NCBI RefSeq assembly: GCF_002209355.2
Contig: NZ_CP106855.1
Coordinates: 2,294,001-2,358,000 of the forward strand
DNA from: Bdellovibrio sp. SKB1291214
GTDB taxonomy: Bacteria; Bdellovibrionota; Bdellovibrionia; Bdellovibrionales; Bdellovibrionaceae
Reading direction: 5' to 3'
DNA length: 64,000 bases
The notes beneath the pieces are model-generated. The model made no database searches and was not told the origin of the DNA. It saw only the letters and a list, made by a program, of their open reading frames with translations. Both the position numbers and the translations under genes were made by a program. Positions 41,757 through 50,976 of this stretch are shown in pieces; the first letter of the stretch is position 1, and the number at the start of each line of letters is the position of its first letter.

Positions 41757-42181
41757 TGCAGACAAGAAATACATTTTCAGCCGGAGTTGTTCCTTTCACG
41801 AAAACAAAGGACGGCCACCTACGCTTTTTAATCTTGAGATGCTTTAATTACTGGGATTTTCCTAAGGGCGAAGTTGAATTTAAAGAAGACCCGTTTAAGG
41901 CAGCCCTTCGCGAGATGAAAGAGGAAACCGGATTGATCAATGCGGATTTTCCCTTTGGTCATGATTACTATGAAACAGAACGCTATGCTCAAGGCAAAGT
42001 TGCAAGGTATTATCTTGGAAAGATCGAAGGCCAACCGGAAATCGAACTTGGCGTCAGTGAGGTGTTGGGGCAACCCGAACATCAGGAATATCGTTGGGCC
42101 ACGCCGGATGAGTGTAAGTATTTATTCGGCCCAAGACTCAACCGAGTTTTAACTTGGGCCTTAGAAAAAATCGGAAACTAG
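41756..42181 (+). CDS. Nudix hydrolase, Ap4A-hydrolase-like
   Basis: A 141-residue protein with a perfect Nudix box, GX5EX7REUXEEXGU, beginning at the Gly of WDFPKGEV (about residues 38-62). The preceding SAGVVPF strand and WDFPKG are typical of diadenosine polyphosphate hydrolases (MutT/Ap4A type). It likely cleans nucleoside diphosphate-linked compounds. It is translationally coupled to the TroA-like gene by a one-base stop/start overlap and is convergent with the next gene without any gap. Confidence 0.9.
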   Translation: MQTRNTFSAGVVPFTKTKDGHLRFLILRCFNYWDFPKGEVEFKEDPFKAALREMKEETGLINADFPFGHDYYETERYAQGKVARYYLGKIEGQPEIELGVSEVLGQPEHQEYRWATPDECKYLFGPRLNRVLTWALEKIGN

Positions 42182-42739
42182 TTACTTCAAACGCTTATCA
42201 AGCATGTTCAATGTTTTCGCCATCAACTCAATGCGGTCTTGAACTTGTGCCGCTTCGCTCGGAGTAAGCCAGATCATCATTTGGCCAGAGACCACCGCCG
42301 CGATAGAAGCCGCACTCATCGTTCCACCCATGAGCAGGCCAACAACCAGGCCGCCGCCGCCTCCCGCTGTCAGTGAAAGTTTTCTGGATGAAGACACCTC
42401 ATCGCCCAATACACCAGCAACCAAAACCATACCGCCCACGCCGATTCCAACTAAACCGGTCTTGCGCAATGTGTATCCAAAGCGTTCACCGTCACGGGTC
42501 TCGGCAACGTCAAAGTCTGCTTTCAAAGCGATGATGATCTGGCGAAGATCTTCTTTAGCTTGCAGAAGTTCTTCATCGCTCATTTGCGCCAAAGTTTTTT
42601 TGGCGCCTTTTTCCTCCAGCATTTGCATCAATTGTTGTTGGCGCTCTGACATCCCCGAGGAAGCCGCCGTGGCCATGTGAGGTGTCAGGGCATTGAAAGC
42701 CAATACCATTGTTGCGATCATAACCGTCTTCTTTTTCAT
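42182..42739 (-). CDS. Secreted membrane protein with glycine-rich hydrophobic helices
   Basis: A 185-residue protein with a signal peptide ending HMATA. Residues about 28-85 are charged and helical. Two glycine-rich membrane-like stretches follow (VGIGVGGMVLVAGVLG, then LTAGGGGGLVVGLLMGG), and a C-terminal helix. The closely spaced glycines resemble a glycine-zipper membrane protein. The family is unknown. It is 30 bases from the next gene upstream and probably shares its transcript. Confidence 0.65.
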   Translation of the reverse strand: MKKKTVMIATMVLAFNALTPHMATAASSGMSERQQQLMQMLEEKGAKKTLAQMSDEELLQAKEDLRQIIIALKADFDVAETRDGERFGYTLRKTGLVGIGVGGMVLVAGVLGDEVSSSRKLSLTAGGGGGLVVGLLMGGTMSAASIAAVVSGQMMIWLTPSEAAQVQDRIELMAKTLNMLDKRLK

Positions 42740-42768
42740 AAATCTCTCCCTTAATCAGTTTTTAAAAT

Positions 42769-43560
42769 CTATTTTTTATAAAGCCCGCGTTTTTCAAATT
42801 CTTGATCTAGTTCATTCAGAAAGCCGTCCATATTATCCAAGGACTGTTTAAGTTGACCTTTCTTTTTCTCATTGATGTTTGCCATCGTGTCTTCATAGCT
42901 CTGCCATGAGAGAACAGCGAATAAAGTCAGTGCTACCACTTTATAGGCCTTTGCAAAGTGACGATAACCATCGACATAATTTTGATTTTGGGAGCGATAG
43001 TGAGCATTGATTTCCGCGCGCGCAGATTCCGGCCCCTCACGAAGAATTCGTTCTATAATTGGAGCGGGGAGAGTTCGATCTGCAACAAAAGGAAGATCTG
43101 CAGGGTTTAATAAAAATTGGACGGCACGATGAGAAAAAATCTTACGAAGAATTCCCCGGGTGCGAGCTTGATCATAACCATGATCTTTCATCAATCCTTC
43201 AAGCCCACGTGATAAAACCTCACGCTCTACCCAGCGAGATGGCGCCGAAGATGAAATCGAGGAATCTCGACTCAAGCGGGCCGTCAATTGAATCAATCGA
43301 TCAATACGAACTACGCGCTCGCGAAGCTCCACCGAAGTAGGCTCTTTATGAAGTGCCAGCTGCCGAGCACTGAAACGCAAAACCATCGTCTGAAGCAACG
43401 AAGCCCCATCCAAGTCATAGTGCTCAGAAAGCACCTCGCGCGCAGCCAGCCGTACCTGAGAATCAGCCTCAAATACACCCTCGCAACGGGGAGCCCGAGC
43501 CAACGCCGATTGAGAAATAAAAATAAAGCCCAAGAAAAGGCGAGCAAACTTTAAAGTCAC
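42769..43560 (-). CDS. Secreted helical protein of unknown function
   Basis: A GTG at 43560 gives VTLKFARLFLGFIFISQSAL, a plausible signal peptide ending ALA before RAPRCEG. The longer frame from 43641 adds an unlikely leader. The mature protein (about 240 residues) is mostly helical and charged, with one membrane-like segment near the end (KVVALTLFAVLSW, about residue 220) and a coiled C-terminal tail. No family is recognised and the ribosome site is weak, so the start is uncertain. Confidence 0.55.
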   Translation of the reverse strand: MTLKFARLFLGFIFISQSALARAPRCEGVFEADSQVRLAAREVLSEHYDLDGASLLQTMVLRFSARQLALHKEPTSVELRERVVRIDRLIQLTARLSRDSSISSSAPSRWVEREVLSRGLEGLMKDHGYDQARTRGILRKIFSHRAVQFLLNPADLPFVADRTLPAPIIERILREGPESARAEINAHYRSQNQNYVDGYRHFAKAYKVVALTLFAVLSWQSYEDTMANINEKKKGQLKQSLDNMDGFLNELDQEFEKRGLYKK

Positions 43561-43966
43561 AGCAACAATAGAAATAGCAATCCAAGTGCCGTGTCCCAAA
43601 ATGAGACAAACAATCTCAATACGTCGCCGCCACCAATACAACAGCTATGAAACAAAAATTTGAATAATAAAATCCCGACAGCCACAAAAATCTCCAATCC
43701 CAAAACCTAAACGATCTTATCGAAGAAGAGACTGTCGAACTCCTACCTCAAGAGTGACAAAAACAAGTAAGAAAATAAGTCAGCGGTCGAATAAGTCCCG
43801 GCGGACTTGGGTGGTGGTAACGCAGCGACCTCCGTGGGCGCCACGACGGCGCGCACTCGCCGAAGGCGAGCCACGGCTGAGCCTGGATGGCGGGTCGCGG
43901 AGATACCACCACCCAAGGGCGACGGGATTTATTCGGTCCCGTCTCGACGTAATTTACGAAAAGAGT
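43561..43966. other. 406-bp intergenic stretch holding a structured palindromic element
   Basis: No convincing gene. The right half carries the GC-rich palindromic element at 43788-43935; the left half (43561-43780) is AT-rich and probably holds the promoter of the leftward gene at 43560. Short frames here are driven by the palindrome. Confidence 0.6.
43788..43935. repeat. 148-bp GC-rich palindromic element
   Basis: Outer arms 43788-43819 and 43904-43935 are inverted repeats matching at 28 of 32 positions (CGAATAA, TCCCG, CTTGGGTGGTGGTA). Inside are further stems: CTCGCC-GAA-GGCGAG, and CCGTGG paired with CCACGG. The whole can fold into a branched hairpin. It could be a small mobile palindrome, a structured RNA or a transcription barrier. 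Confidence 0.8.
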
Positions 43967-46900
43967 TTAGTTACGGAACATGCCAGGCGAAGCAGGCATC
44001 CCGAAGCCAAAGATCTGAGAAATCATACTGGTTGCGTCGTTCTGAATTTGCTCAGAAGTTTGCGTCGAGTGAGGCATGATTGAATTGCCTTTGATCGCAG
44101 TCACAAACTTGTTGAAGTCATTCGTCGAGCGCAAAGCCAGGAAGAAGTTACGATTGCGATCGTCACCATTGTCTTGCATTTGTGTGCTCGAAGTCTCTTG
44201 AGCGATCATATAGTAGTTTTCAGTCACGTCGACAGGCAATGTTCTGTCAGTGCCTTCACACAGCATCAGACCACGAGTCACCGCAGCCGCTACTTCGTTT
44301 TCGCTCAAACGTGGGTTCAAAGTGTTCAAGTAATCGGAGCGACGGAAGTCGTACCATGATTTTTGACCTTTGATGAACAACGATGGATTCAATTTCACGA
44401 TCGCACATTGTTCGTATTTCGCCACGCGCACTTTGATTTTGCTTTGTTGAACGGTCATGGTTGTCGACGTATTTACGCTGACCCCATTGCTTGTGCCGTG
44501 GGAGTTTGACCACGATAAGTTCATACCCACATCAGCACCTACAGAGAAGAACTCTAGGAACTTAAAGTTCAAACCACCTTTAGCGCCAACACTGCGAGAG
44601 AACGTCTCTGACTTAGAGCGGCTCATCGCAAAGCTCGTACCCACGCTTAAACCTTGGTTGAAACCTTGTAGGTAACGGCTGCCAATAACCTGTTTAGCAA
44701 CCAAGCGGCGTTCAGTTTGGAAAAACGCTTCAGGATTTTTCTTAACAGCACTGTAGCAATCCGAAGCCAAAGTCATGACAGCATCATTTTGCAGAGTGCC
44801 GCCTTTGTTTTTATTCATGCGCGGCAAATAGTCCTGAGCCCAAAAGACACAAAGTTTTTGCGCGATGTCCGCTGTCAGTTTACCTGTTGCGATCACGTTC
44901 ATAAGATCTTTTTTAGTTGTCAGCAAGCGGCGGTCGCGGTTGGCAAGGGCAGGAACCAGGCCACCCAGAGTGTTGTTTTCTGCAGCAGTGTTCAACGTTA
45001 TCAAATCCAAATTGTTTTGCATCGCAAACGCCACTGGTTTTGACATCGCATCCAAGTTTTTCAAACGTTCACGTTGTTCAAGTTGACCTTGAGCCATGAT
45101 TTTGCTGATGATGCTTGTTTGCACATTCGCGCCTTGACCATTGATCAAGAACTGATTCACAGCTGCAGGGTCGGCGATACGAACGTTACGTCCTGCTTCA
45201 TCGACGTTCAAAGTGAAAGGACCCATGAATGTCGGCGTTTCAAGTCCTGTTGATTTATCAATCGCTGAATCCAAAGAGGCTTTAGCATCTTTCAATGCAA
45301 TTTGGGAGTCTTTGCCGACTTGGATTTTAGTCTCATCCACAGGATAGATCTCAATCAACATTGTGTTACGGCTGCCCAAGGCCTTAAGGTCTTGAGTTTG
45401 GAATTGGATCTCCGTATTAATTTGACCTGACAGAACAGTCACAAGCTTTTGTGCTGAAGTTACATAAGTTCTGTTTGAGTCGTAATCCGCATTTTTAACA
45501 ACAGCCATTTTTAACAAGTAAGTACCGTCACGAAGTTTTTGAACTTCAGAACGACCATTCGACAAGCTTGAGTACACAAGCAAGTGTGGATCCATACGAA
45601 CTTGGATTTTCTTAGTCACAGTCAGGTTGAACATCGTGTCTACAGAGTAGTTGTAAGACACTGTGTTGTAGCTGTAAGCGTCCAACATCAATTGCGTGCG
45701 TGGACGGTTTTCTTGCTTACAGTCCAAAACCAGTTTTTCTGTTGGATCTACGTAACGAAGGTCACGAGCTGTGGGACCCCAAGTTTCCCAAGGATTTACC
45801 AACATCGGAAGTGTTTCGTTCATGCCAAGTTCTTTATTAGAGATCATCACGGAACCCTTGATGAAACGTTGGCAGTCAAAGTATTTAAATTTGATGCTTT
45901 CATCCCAAGTGATGCAAGAGTTGTTATCTGTTTTGATATTCACCTTTTGTGCAGTCTCGGCCTCTGTTTGACGGAACTTAGTCACCGTGAACGTGTGGGC
46001 ACGAGTCGACTTTTGATCCAAACCGTTTTTAACGCAAGCTTTTACAGAGTAAATCACTTCACGCATAGAAGTAGTCTCTTCACCCACGCGGATGAATTTA
46101 AACTCTAGTTGTGAAACTTCGATTTTAGGTTTCTGGTAAGTTTCATCGTCAACCGCGTTCGCGTTTGTTTTAGAAACTTGAACCATGTTGGCATTGATGT
46201 ATTCAGCCAATTTAAAATCTTTAGATTGTGCGACTTGAGAGCTGATTTTCAAAAAGTTCGAACCTTTGATTTGGTCGTACTCATTCAGCATGTAAAAGCC
46301 TTGAAAAGGCATCAAGCCTTCTGGGCCATTGACAGCCGTCAACTCAAGACCGAATGCCACTTGTCCACGAGTTGGGATGGCACTCAAAGAAAGTACGGAT
46401 TTCAGACCTAAAGAGCCGTTTTCCATTGTGCTTGTCATTTCGGATGTCTGTGCAAGCAAGCGGTGAACTTCTTTGTTATTCTCAGTATAAATATGGATCA
46501 AGCTCATGCGGGCTTTGAAGGTACCTGCAGCCAGGGACTTCAAAACGAATTCGCCATTCATTTTCGTCAATTGAATGGCAGGAGCCGGATTTCCACGGAA
46601 CTCAAGTTCCAGATTTACACCCTCTGTTGTCATCTTTTTCTCAGTAACGAACAAACGACCGTCTTCAACCCACAACTTGCGCGTGCGAACTTGATCGTCA
46701 GCAGAGAAGCCCTTCAATGCTTGTTGAACTGCTTTTTTATCAGAGACCAATTTATCAACTTGCTCTTTACGCAGATCGACAACTGCTGGCAAAGATTCCC
46801 CATGAGACCAAGGGTTGATCGCAAGGTCGATTTCGCGTGTGCCTTTTTGCAAGCCCAGGCCTTGGATGTGACGTTTGATCTCAATATATTGAGAGTCAGC

Positions 46901-47245
46901 CAGGTAGTTGTATTTGATTTTTTCAGACCAGTTAATGCAACCAGCAGCATCAGAAGTAATGTTTTGCTGAGTTTCTTGGATCATGAACTTGTGACCCGCG
47001 ATTGTCTTATTATAAGCAACATCTTTCACGCAAACAGAGAAGTTAAATACTTTAGAGTCAGGCAATGCGAATGCGCCCGCAGTTTGTTCTGTGGAAGCAG
47101 TTCCTTTGATGCTGTCGATATTAAAGGTCGCAGCCTGTGAGCCTGATTCGTTTTTATCTTTAGGCGAAGGCAAATTACAAGCTGCCAACGTCAAAAGGTT
47201 CAACCCTAAAATGAATTTTACGAAATACATTTTAGATGTTTGCAT
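43967..47245 (-). CDS. Giant surface lipoprotein of module C
   Basis: A 1092-residue protein with lipobox LAAC (Cys23). The N-terminal half has two copies of one domain (about 65-155 and 395-505), each with a cysteine-containing SVxxCVK strand, H-x-F, C(I)xW-x-E-x-IK(Y/F)xY and a closing NPW. The second half is helical then glycine/serine-rich, with a DYL-rich C-terminus. The family is unknown. Its ATG lies inside the last codons of the upstream barrel gene (14-base overlap), with GGAG seven bases before it. An ATG at 47230 is the alternative start. It has the same design as modules A and B but a different sequence. Confidence 0.7.
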   Translation of the reverse strand: MQTSKMYFVKFILGLNLLTLAACNLPSPKDKNESGSQAATFNIDSIKGTASTEQTAGAFALPDSKVFNFSVCVKDVAYNKTIAGHKFMIQETQQNITSDAAGCINWSEKIKYNYLADSQYIEIKRHIQGLGLQKGTREIDLAINPWSHGESLPAVVDLRKEQVDKLVSDKKAVQQALKGFSADDQVRTRKLWVEDGRLFVTEKKMTTEGVNLELEFRGNPAPAIQLTKMNGEFVLKSLAAGTFKARMSLIHIYTENNKEVHRLLAQTSEMTSTMENGSLGLKSVLSLSAIPTRGQVAFGLELTAVNGPEGLMPFQGFYMLNEYDQIKGSNFLKISSQVAQSKDFKLAEYINANMVQVSKTNANAVDDETYQKPKIEVSQLEFKFIRVGEETTSMREVIYSVKACVKNGLDQKSTRAHTFTVTKFRQTEAETAQKVNIKTDNNSCITWDESIKFKYFDCQRFIKGSVMISNKELGMNETLPMLVNPWETWGPTARDLRYVDPTEKLVLDCKQENRPRTQLMLDAYSYNTVSYNYSVDTMFNLTVTKKIQVRMDPHLLVYSSLSNGRSEVQKLRDGTYLLKMAVVKNADYDSNRTYVTSAQKLVTVLSGQINTEIQFQTQDLKALGSRNTMLIEIYPVDETKIQVGKDSQIALKDAKASLDSAIDKSTGLETPTFMGPFTLNVDEAGRNVRIADPAAVNQFLINGQGANVQTSIISKIMAQGQLEQRERLKNLDAMSKPVAFAMQNNLDLITLNTAAENNTLGGLVPALANRDRRLLTTKKDLMNVIATGKLTADIAQKLCVFWAQDYLPRMNKNKGGTLQNDAVMTLASDCYSAVKKNPEAFFQTERRLVAKQVIGSRYLQGFNQGLSVGTSFAMSRSKSETFSRSVGAKGGLNFKFLEFFSVGADVGMNLSWSNSHGTSNGVSVNTSTTMTVQQSKIKVRVAKYEQCAIVKLNPSLFIKGQKSWYDFRRSDYLNTLNPRLSENEVAAAVTRGLMLCEGTDRTLPVDVTENYYMIAQETSSTQMQDNGDDRNRNFFLALRSTNDFNKFVTAIKGNSIMPHSTQTSEQIQNDATSMISQIFGFGMPASPGMFRN

Positions 47246-48365
47246 AGAAAGTCTCCAGCTTGATCATAATAAACTTCTCGCGTGATTGAACGGTGTTCGA
47301 AAACATAACTTCAGATTCTTTGTATGAAGCCCCAAGGTCGAAACCTTGCTTCAAGAATGAGAAAAAGCTGCCAACTTCATAGCCGATACGGTTTGTTTCG
47401 TAACCGCGAGCATTGAAGTAAGCAACCGCTGCTTCTGGAGCAACTGAGAAGTATTTTGCCATAACGCTGAAATCAAGAGCGGAGGATACGTGAATTCTAG
47501 TGCCACCTTTAACTGAGTACGCTGTATTTACATTGTCCGCAGCTTGAGTGTTTTTTACGTATTCAGCTTCCAATGTTAAATCCAGCAACGTGCTGACCGG
47601 AACAGAAATCTCGGTTCCAGCTTCAACACCCGCATATTTGTTAACAAATTCATAGTGAGCATCTGAAATCGTATTCACTTCATTACCCAAAAGCATAGAT
47701 TGTTGAGCCACTGCAGAAGGTAGGTTGCTGTAAGCAAAATAACCGATTTTGTTTTTCCAAAAGCCATTTTTAGAAGGGATAAAGTTCATTCGAACAGACG
47801 CGGAATTCAAAGATGGAGTGGGCTCTTTTTCTTGCGTGTTTGTGCTTAAAGAAGTCGAAGTTGGAATCGCAGATTCAACCACGAAACCTGATACCATTGA
47901 ACCCATTCTGAAAAGGCTTTGCATGCGCGCAGACGGGAAAGCCATTGAATCAATTAACAATGAAGTATGGTTATAACGTTGGTCCAAAGCTCCCGCTGCC
48001 AACTGAAAGAAATTCGCAGGTTTATACATCAAACCGGCTTGATTCAATAGAATCGCGTTTTTCATGCTGTCGGCGCCATCGATTGTCTGAGATTGGCCAG
48101 AAACAACACGGAATCCAGGTTGGAAATCAATATAAAGGGAATTCGTTAAGACATATTTGGATTTAAGCTCCAAGCGCAGGTCTACATATTTAGCTTGGGT
48201 TTGCTCGTCCTCTTGGCTTTGGCCTTTCATAGACATACGCCATTCCGCCGAGAACTTCTTAGTCTCAGAGTCATTAGATACTGTTGTCACAGACGTACCT
48301 TGAGCCCAAGCTTGGCCTACCAGTATCAAAGTGAGACAAAGTGCTGTCATAGCGGACGTTTTCAT
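47232..48365 (-). CDS. Outer-membrane beta-barrel of module C
   Basis: A 377-residue protein with signal peptide GQAWAQ. The rest is alternating strands with many Tyr/Phe and ends in KLETFYANI. It looks like a porin-type or transport barrel of perhaps 14-16 strands. No close match to the module A/B barrels is visible. The lipoprotein gene starts within its final codons, so the pair is translationally coupled. A CCCCTGTTACGGGG hairpin lies just upstream of the ATG. Confidence 0.72.
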   Translation of the reverse strand: MKTSAMTALCLTLILVGQAWAQGTSVTTVSNDSETKKFSAEWRMSMKGQSQEDEQTQAKYVDLRLELKSKYVLTNSLYIDFQPGFRVVSGQSQTIDGADSMKNAILLNQAGLMYKPANFFQLAAGALDQRYNHTSLLIDSMAFPSARMQSLFRMGSMVSGFVVESAIPTSTSLSTNTQEKEPTPSLNSASVRMNFIPSKNGFWKNKIGYFAYSNLPSAVAQQSMLLGNEVNTISDAHYEFVNKYAGVEAGTEISVPVSTLLDLTLEAEYVKNTQAADNVNTAYSVKGGTRIHVSSALDFSVMAKYFSVAPEAAVAYFNARGYETNRIGYEVGSFFSFLKQGFDLGASYKESEVMFSNTVQSREKFIMIKLETFYANI

Positions 48366-48529
48366 AAAACCCCTGTTACGGGGGATTACTTCAAGTTCCG
48401 TGCACGCTTTGTAATACTTAAAACAAATACAATAGACTTAAAAACGTGAGGCCGCCCCCGGTGCCAAAATTTGCTTAACAGGGGCTAGGAATGGCTCAGG
48501 TTCTTTGGGGAAATAAGCGATCCATTAAA

Positions 48530-49810
48530 CTAAAAGAAACTGCTTAGGACTCTTTGGGTGGAATTCTTATTTTTACCAATCTCTGATCGAATTTCCTCTT
48601 TGATGTGAGGGAATGCAAAAGACTTCTTACGCATACGATCGATCAATACCATGATATCTTCCGAGGAGTGCACCACTTGCACGATCATGCCGGAGGAGAA
48701 ATTCTTTTTCTGATAGAACAACGCTTCGCGGTTGTTCTGATGGTGAGGACCTACTAAAACGGGCAATCCCGCAGCCAATGCTTCCATGACAGAGTGAACT
48801 TGCTTCTTAAAGCTGCCACCAATGAAGGCGACATCAGACCACGTGTAAAGCTCTGCCAAAATTCCGACTTTATCCACTAGCAAAATACTGCCCACGGGCC
48901 ATTGTGTGGATTTCGAGTAAAGTACATAAGGGAGGCCCGCATCGCTGAATTGTTTTTCCAGTTTTTCCAAATGCTCAGGTGTGGTTTCGTGAGGTGCGAT
49001 AATGATTTTCAAATTGTCGCGCTTAAGTTTCGCCAAGGCTGGAACTAAAACAGCTTCATCCTCTGGCCATGTGGAACCTGCGATAAAAACGAATTCGTCT
49101 GTCGAGGGCATCAATTCGTTTTTCAACTCTTTGGGGTTTTCCAGACGGTGAAAGACTTGATCAAAGCGGGTGTCGCCACTGACTTCGATACGAGTTTTAA
49201 TACCTAGCAAATACAAATTGCGGCGGTCTTCCTCTGAAACACAGTGGATTTCATCCAACTGGTTCATTGCATACTTCGTCAGGAATTTTGATAAGCCTTT
49301 AAGACGTGAAGAATTGTCGGCAAACGTGGCAGAGAAAAGTCCTGCGGTTAAGCGTTTCTTTTTCGCAGTACGAGCCAGTACCGGCCATACATCGGTGCGC
49401 GAAAAAAGCAAAGCGCGGGGATTCCATTTAGCAATGAAGGCAGTGATTAGGAAATCGAAATCCCAGGGCAATGCTGCCCACATGTCGATATCGTGCATGC
49501 TTTCTAAAATCTTTTTCGCAGAAGGAGACGAATAGGTCACGATGACGGGAATCTCTGGATTTTTCTTTTTAAACTCACGGATCACGGGCCGGGCATATTC
49601 GATTTCGCCGCTGGCGGCATGAATCCACAAAGGGCGGTGCAAAGTGATTAACTTTTCAGTTCCTGGATGAACCATTTTATAAAAGCTGTGATTTTTGTCT
49701 TCGATCATTTCACGAAGTTTTCCACCGATGAAAGGGCGCAGGATCTGCAAGACCATCCAGGCTAGGGGAACAATGACAAACTTATAAAGCCAGAAAACCA
49801 ACACGCTCAT
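48530..49810 (-). CDS. waaA: 3-deoxy-D-manno-octulosonic acid (Kdo) transferase
   Basis: A 426-residue protein with an N-terminal membrane anchor (about 5-25). The GT30 pattern is clear: WIHAASGEIEYARPVI (catalytic Glu; usual form HAASVGE), VSGDTRFDQV, IAGSTWPEDE and SVMEALAAGLPVLVGPHHQN. WaaA attaches Kdo to lipid A at the inner membrane. It overlaps the heptosyltransferase gene by four bases (ATGA), forming an LPS core operon. Confidence 0.93.
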   Translation of the reverse strand: MSVLVFWLYKFVIVPLAWMVLQILRPFIGGKLREMIEDKNHSFYKMVHPGTEKLITLHRPLWIHAASGEIEYARPVIREFKKKNPEIPVIVTYSSPSAKKILESMHDIDMWAALPWDFDFLITAFIAKWNPRALLFSRTDVWPVLARTAKKKRLTAGLFSATFADNSSRLKGLSKFLTKYAMNQLDEIHCVSEEDRRNLYLLGIKTRIEVSGDTRFDQVFHRLENPKELKNELMPSTDEFVFIAGSTWPEDEAVLVPALAKLKRDNLKIIIAPHETTPEHLEKLEKQFSDAGLPYVLYSKSTQWPVGSILLVDKVGILAELYTWSDVAFIGGSFKKQVHSVMEALAAGLPVLVGPHHQNNREALFYQKKNFSSGMIVQVVHSSEDIMVLIDRMRKKSFAFPHIKEEIRSEIGKNKNSTQRVLSSFF

Positions 49811-50853
49811 TTTGTTTCCTCAAGGATGCTGCGAAGTTGTTCAGCGACTTGTGCCGGCGTAATATCTACCAAGCACTTGTGAAATTTTTCTTTATTCACG
49901 CAAGGACCCTGACCATGTTTGCTGCAAGGGCGGCAATACAAATCAAGCTCCATGATTTTAGTTGTCGGACGAGACGGAAAGCCAAAGGGAGCTGGGCCCA
50001 TCAAAGCAATTGTGCGTTTCCCAAGCTGTTCTGCCACGTGCAAAAGACCTGTATCGTTACTAATTACGGCGCGGGAGTGACCCACAACTGCGGAACTCAC
50101 TTGCAAAGATGTTTTGCCAGCCAAATTCATCACGCGATCAGGAGCTACAGCATGGATGTCTTCGATGAAAGAATCTTCTGGTCCGCCCAAAAGGACAAAC
50201 TTTTGAGTGGGCATCAGTTGGATCAACTCTTTCCAATAGTCCTTAGGCCAACGTTTTAAGAAATAAGCAGCGGAAGGCGCTAAAGCAACTGCATTCATAT
50301 ACTCGCCCAAAATATCCCGAGCTTTTTCCATCACGTCTTGGCTGGGGAAAATTTGCGGAGCAGGGGGTGCTAGTTTAGAAACACCCCATGGTTGCAAGGG
50401 TTCCAACAAGTCACGTTGCCCATTAAAGGGCTGTTCGAACTTATTGATGCGGAACTTGAAAAGCAAAAGTCTTTTCCATCGACGGATGGATCTGCGAATA
50501 AAGTAGGGACCAATTCCAATAAAACCGAAAGGTCGCAAGATCATGGAAATGATGCGCGAACGAGAGTTGTTGTGGGCATCGTAAATATGCGTGAAGTTTT
50601 CTTGGCGCATAGACCACACAAGTTTTGCTAATCCCAAAGCTCCCGCCTTGCGATCAAACTCCCACACCTTGTGAATGTGCGGATGGTTTTTTAATAAAGG
50701 TGCCATGTCTTTGCGTGTGATCCAATGGATCTGCGCTTCAGGAAATGCTTTCGCAATTGCTGAAGGAACGCTTAATGTCTGCACGACATCGCCAAACGCT
50801 GAGAAGCGAATGATTAAAAATTTAGCACCCTTGCGGGTCTCAGTTTGAGACAT
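49807..50853 (-). CDS. Glycosyltransferase family 9 heptosyltransferase
   Basis: A 348-residue cytoplasmic GT9 protein. It shows RFSAFGDVVQTLSV near the start (the family's I.R...GD...S.P pattern), VALAPSAAYFLKRWP, FVLLGGPEDS, and ISNDTGLLHVAEQLGKRTIALMGP, all typical of WaaC/WaaF/WaaQ enzymes adding heptose to LPS core. A late cysteine cluster (YCRPCSKHGQGPC) is also common in this family. Which heptose it adds is unclear. It is the first gene of the pair with waaA. Confidence 0.92.
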   Translation of the reverse strand: MSQTETRKGAKFLIIRFSAFGDVVQTLSVPSAIAKAFPEAQIHWITRKDMAPLLKNHPHIHKVWEFDRKAGALGLAKLVWSMRQENFTHIYDAHNNSRSRIISMILRPFGFIGIGPYFIRRSIRRWKRLLLFKFRINKFEQPFNGQRDLLEPLQPWGVSKLAPPAPQIFPSQDVMEKARDILGEYMNAVALAPSAAYFLKRWPKDYWKELIQLMPTQKFVLLGGPEDSFIEDIHAVAPDRVMNLAGKTSLQVSSAVVGHSRAVISNDTGLLHVAEQLGKRTIALMGPAPFGFPSRPTTKIMELDLYCRPCSKHGQGPCVNKEKFHKCLVDITPAQVAEQLRSILEETK

Positions 50854-50976
50854 GCCTGAATCCTAGCAAGGGCGCCCAAAAAGGTCACTTGTTTAAAACG
50901 TTCCATGGCTCTGCCCCTTAAAATCCGCCTCACCAGGGCACGGCCTGTGAAGTATAAGCGGTGGATAGGGAGAACT

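Noticed and set aside
43754-44083. Two plus-strand frames across the palindromic element
   Set aside because: Arg-rich, no ribosome site, and they overlap the end of the giant lipoprotein gene.
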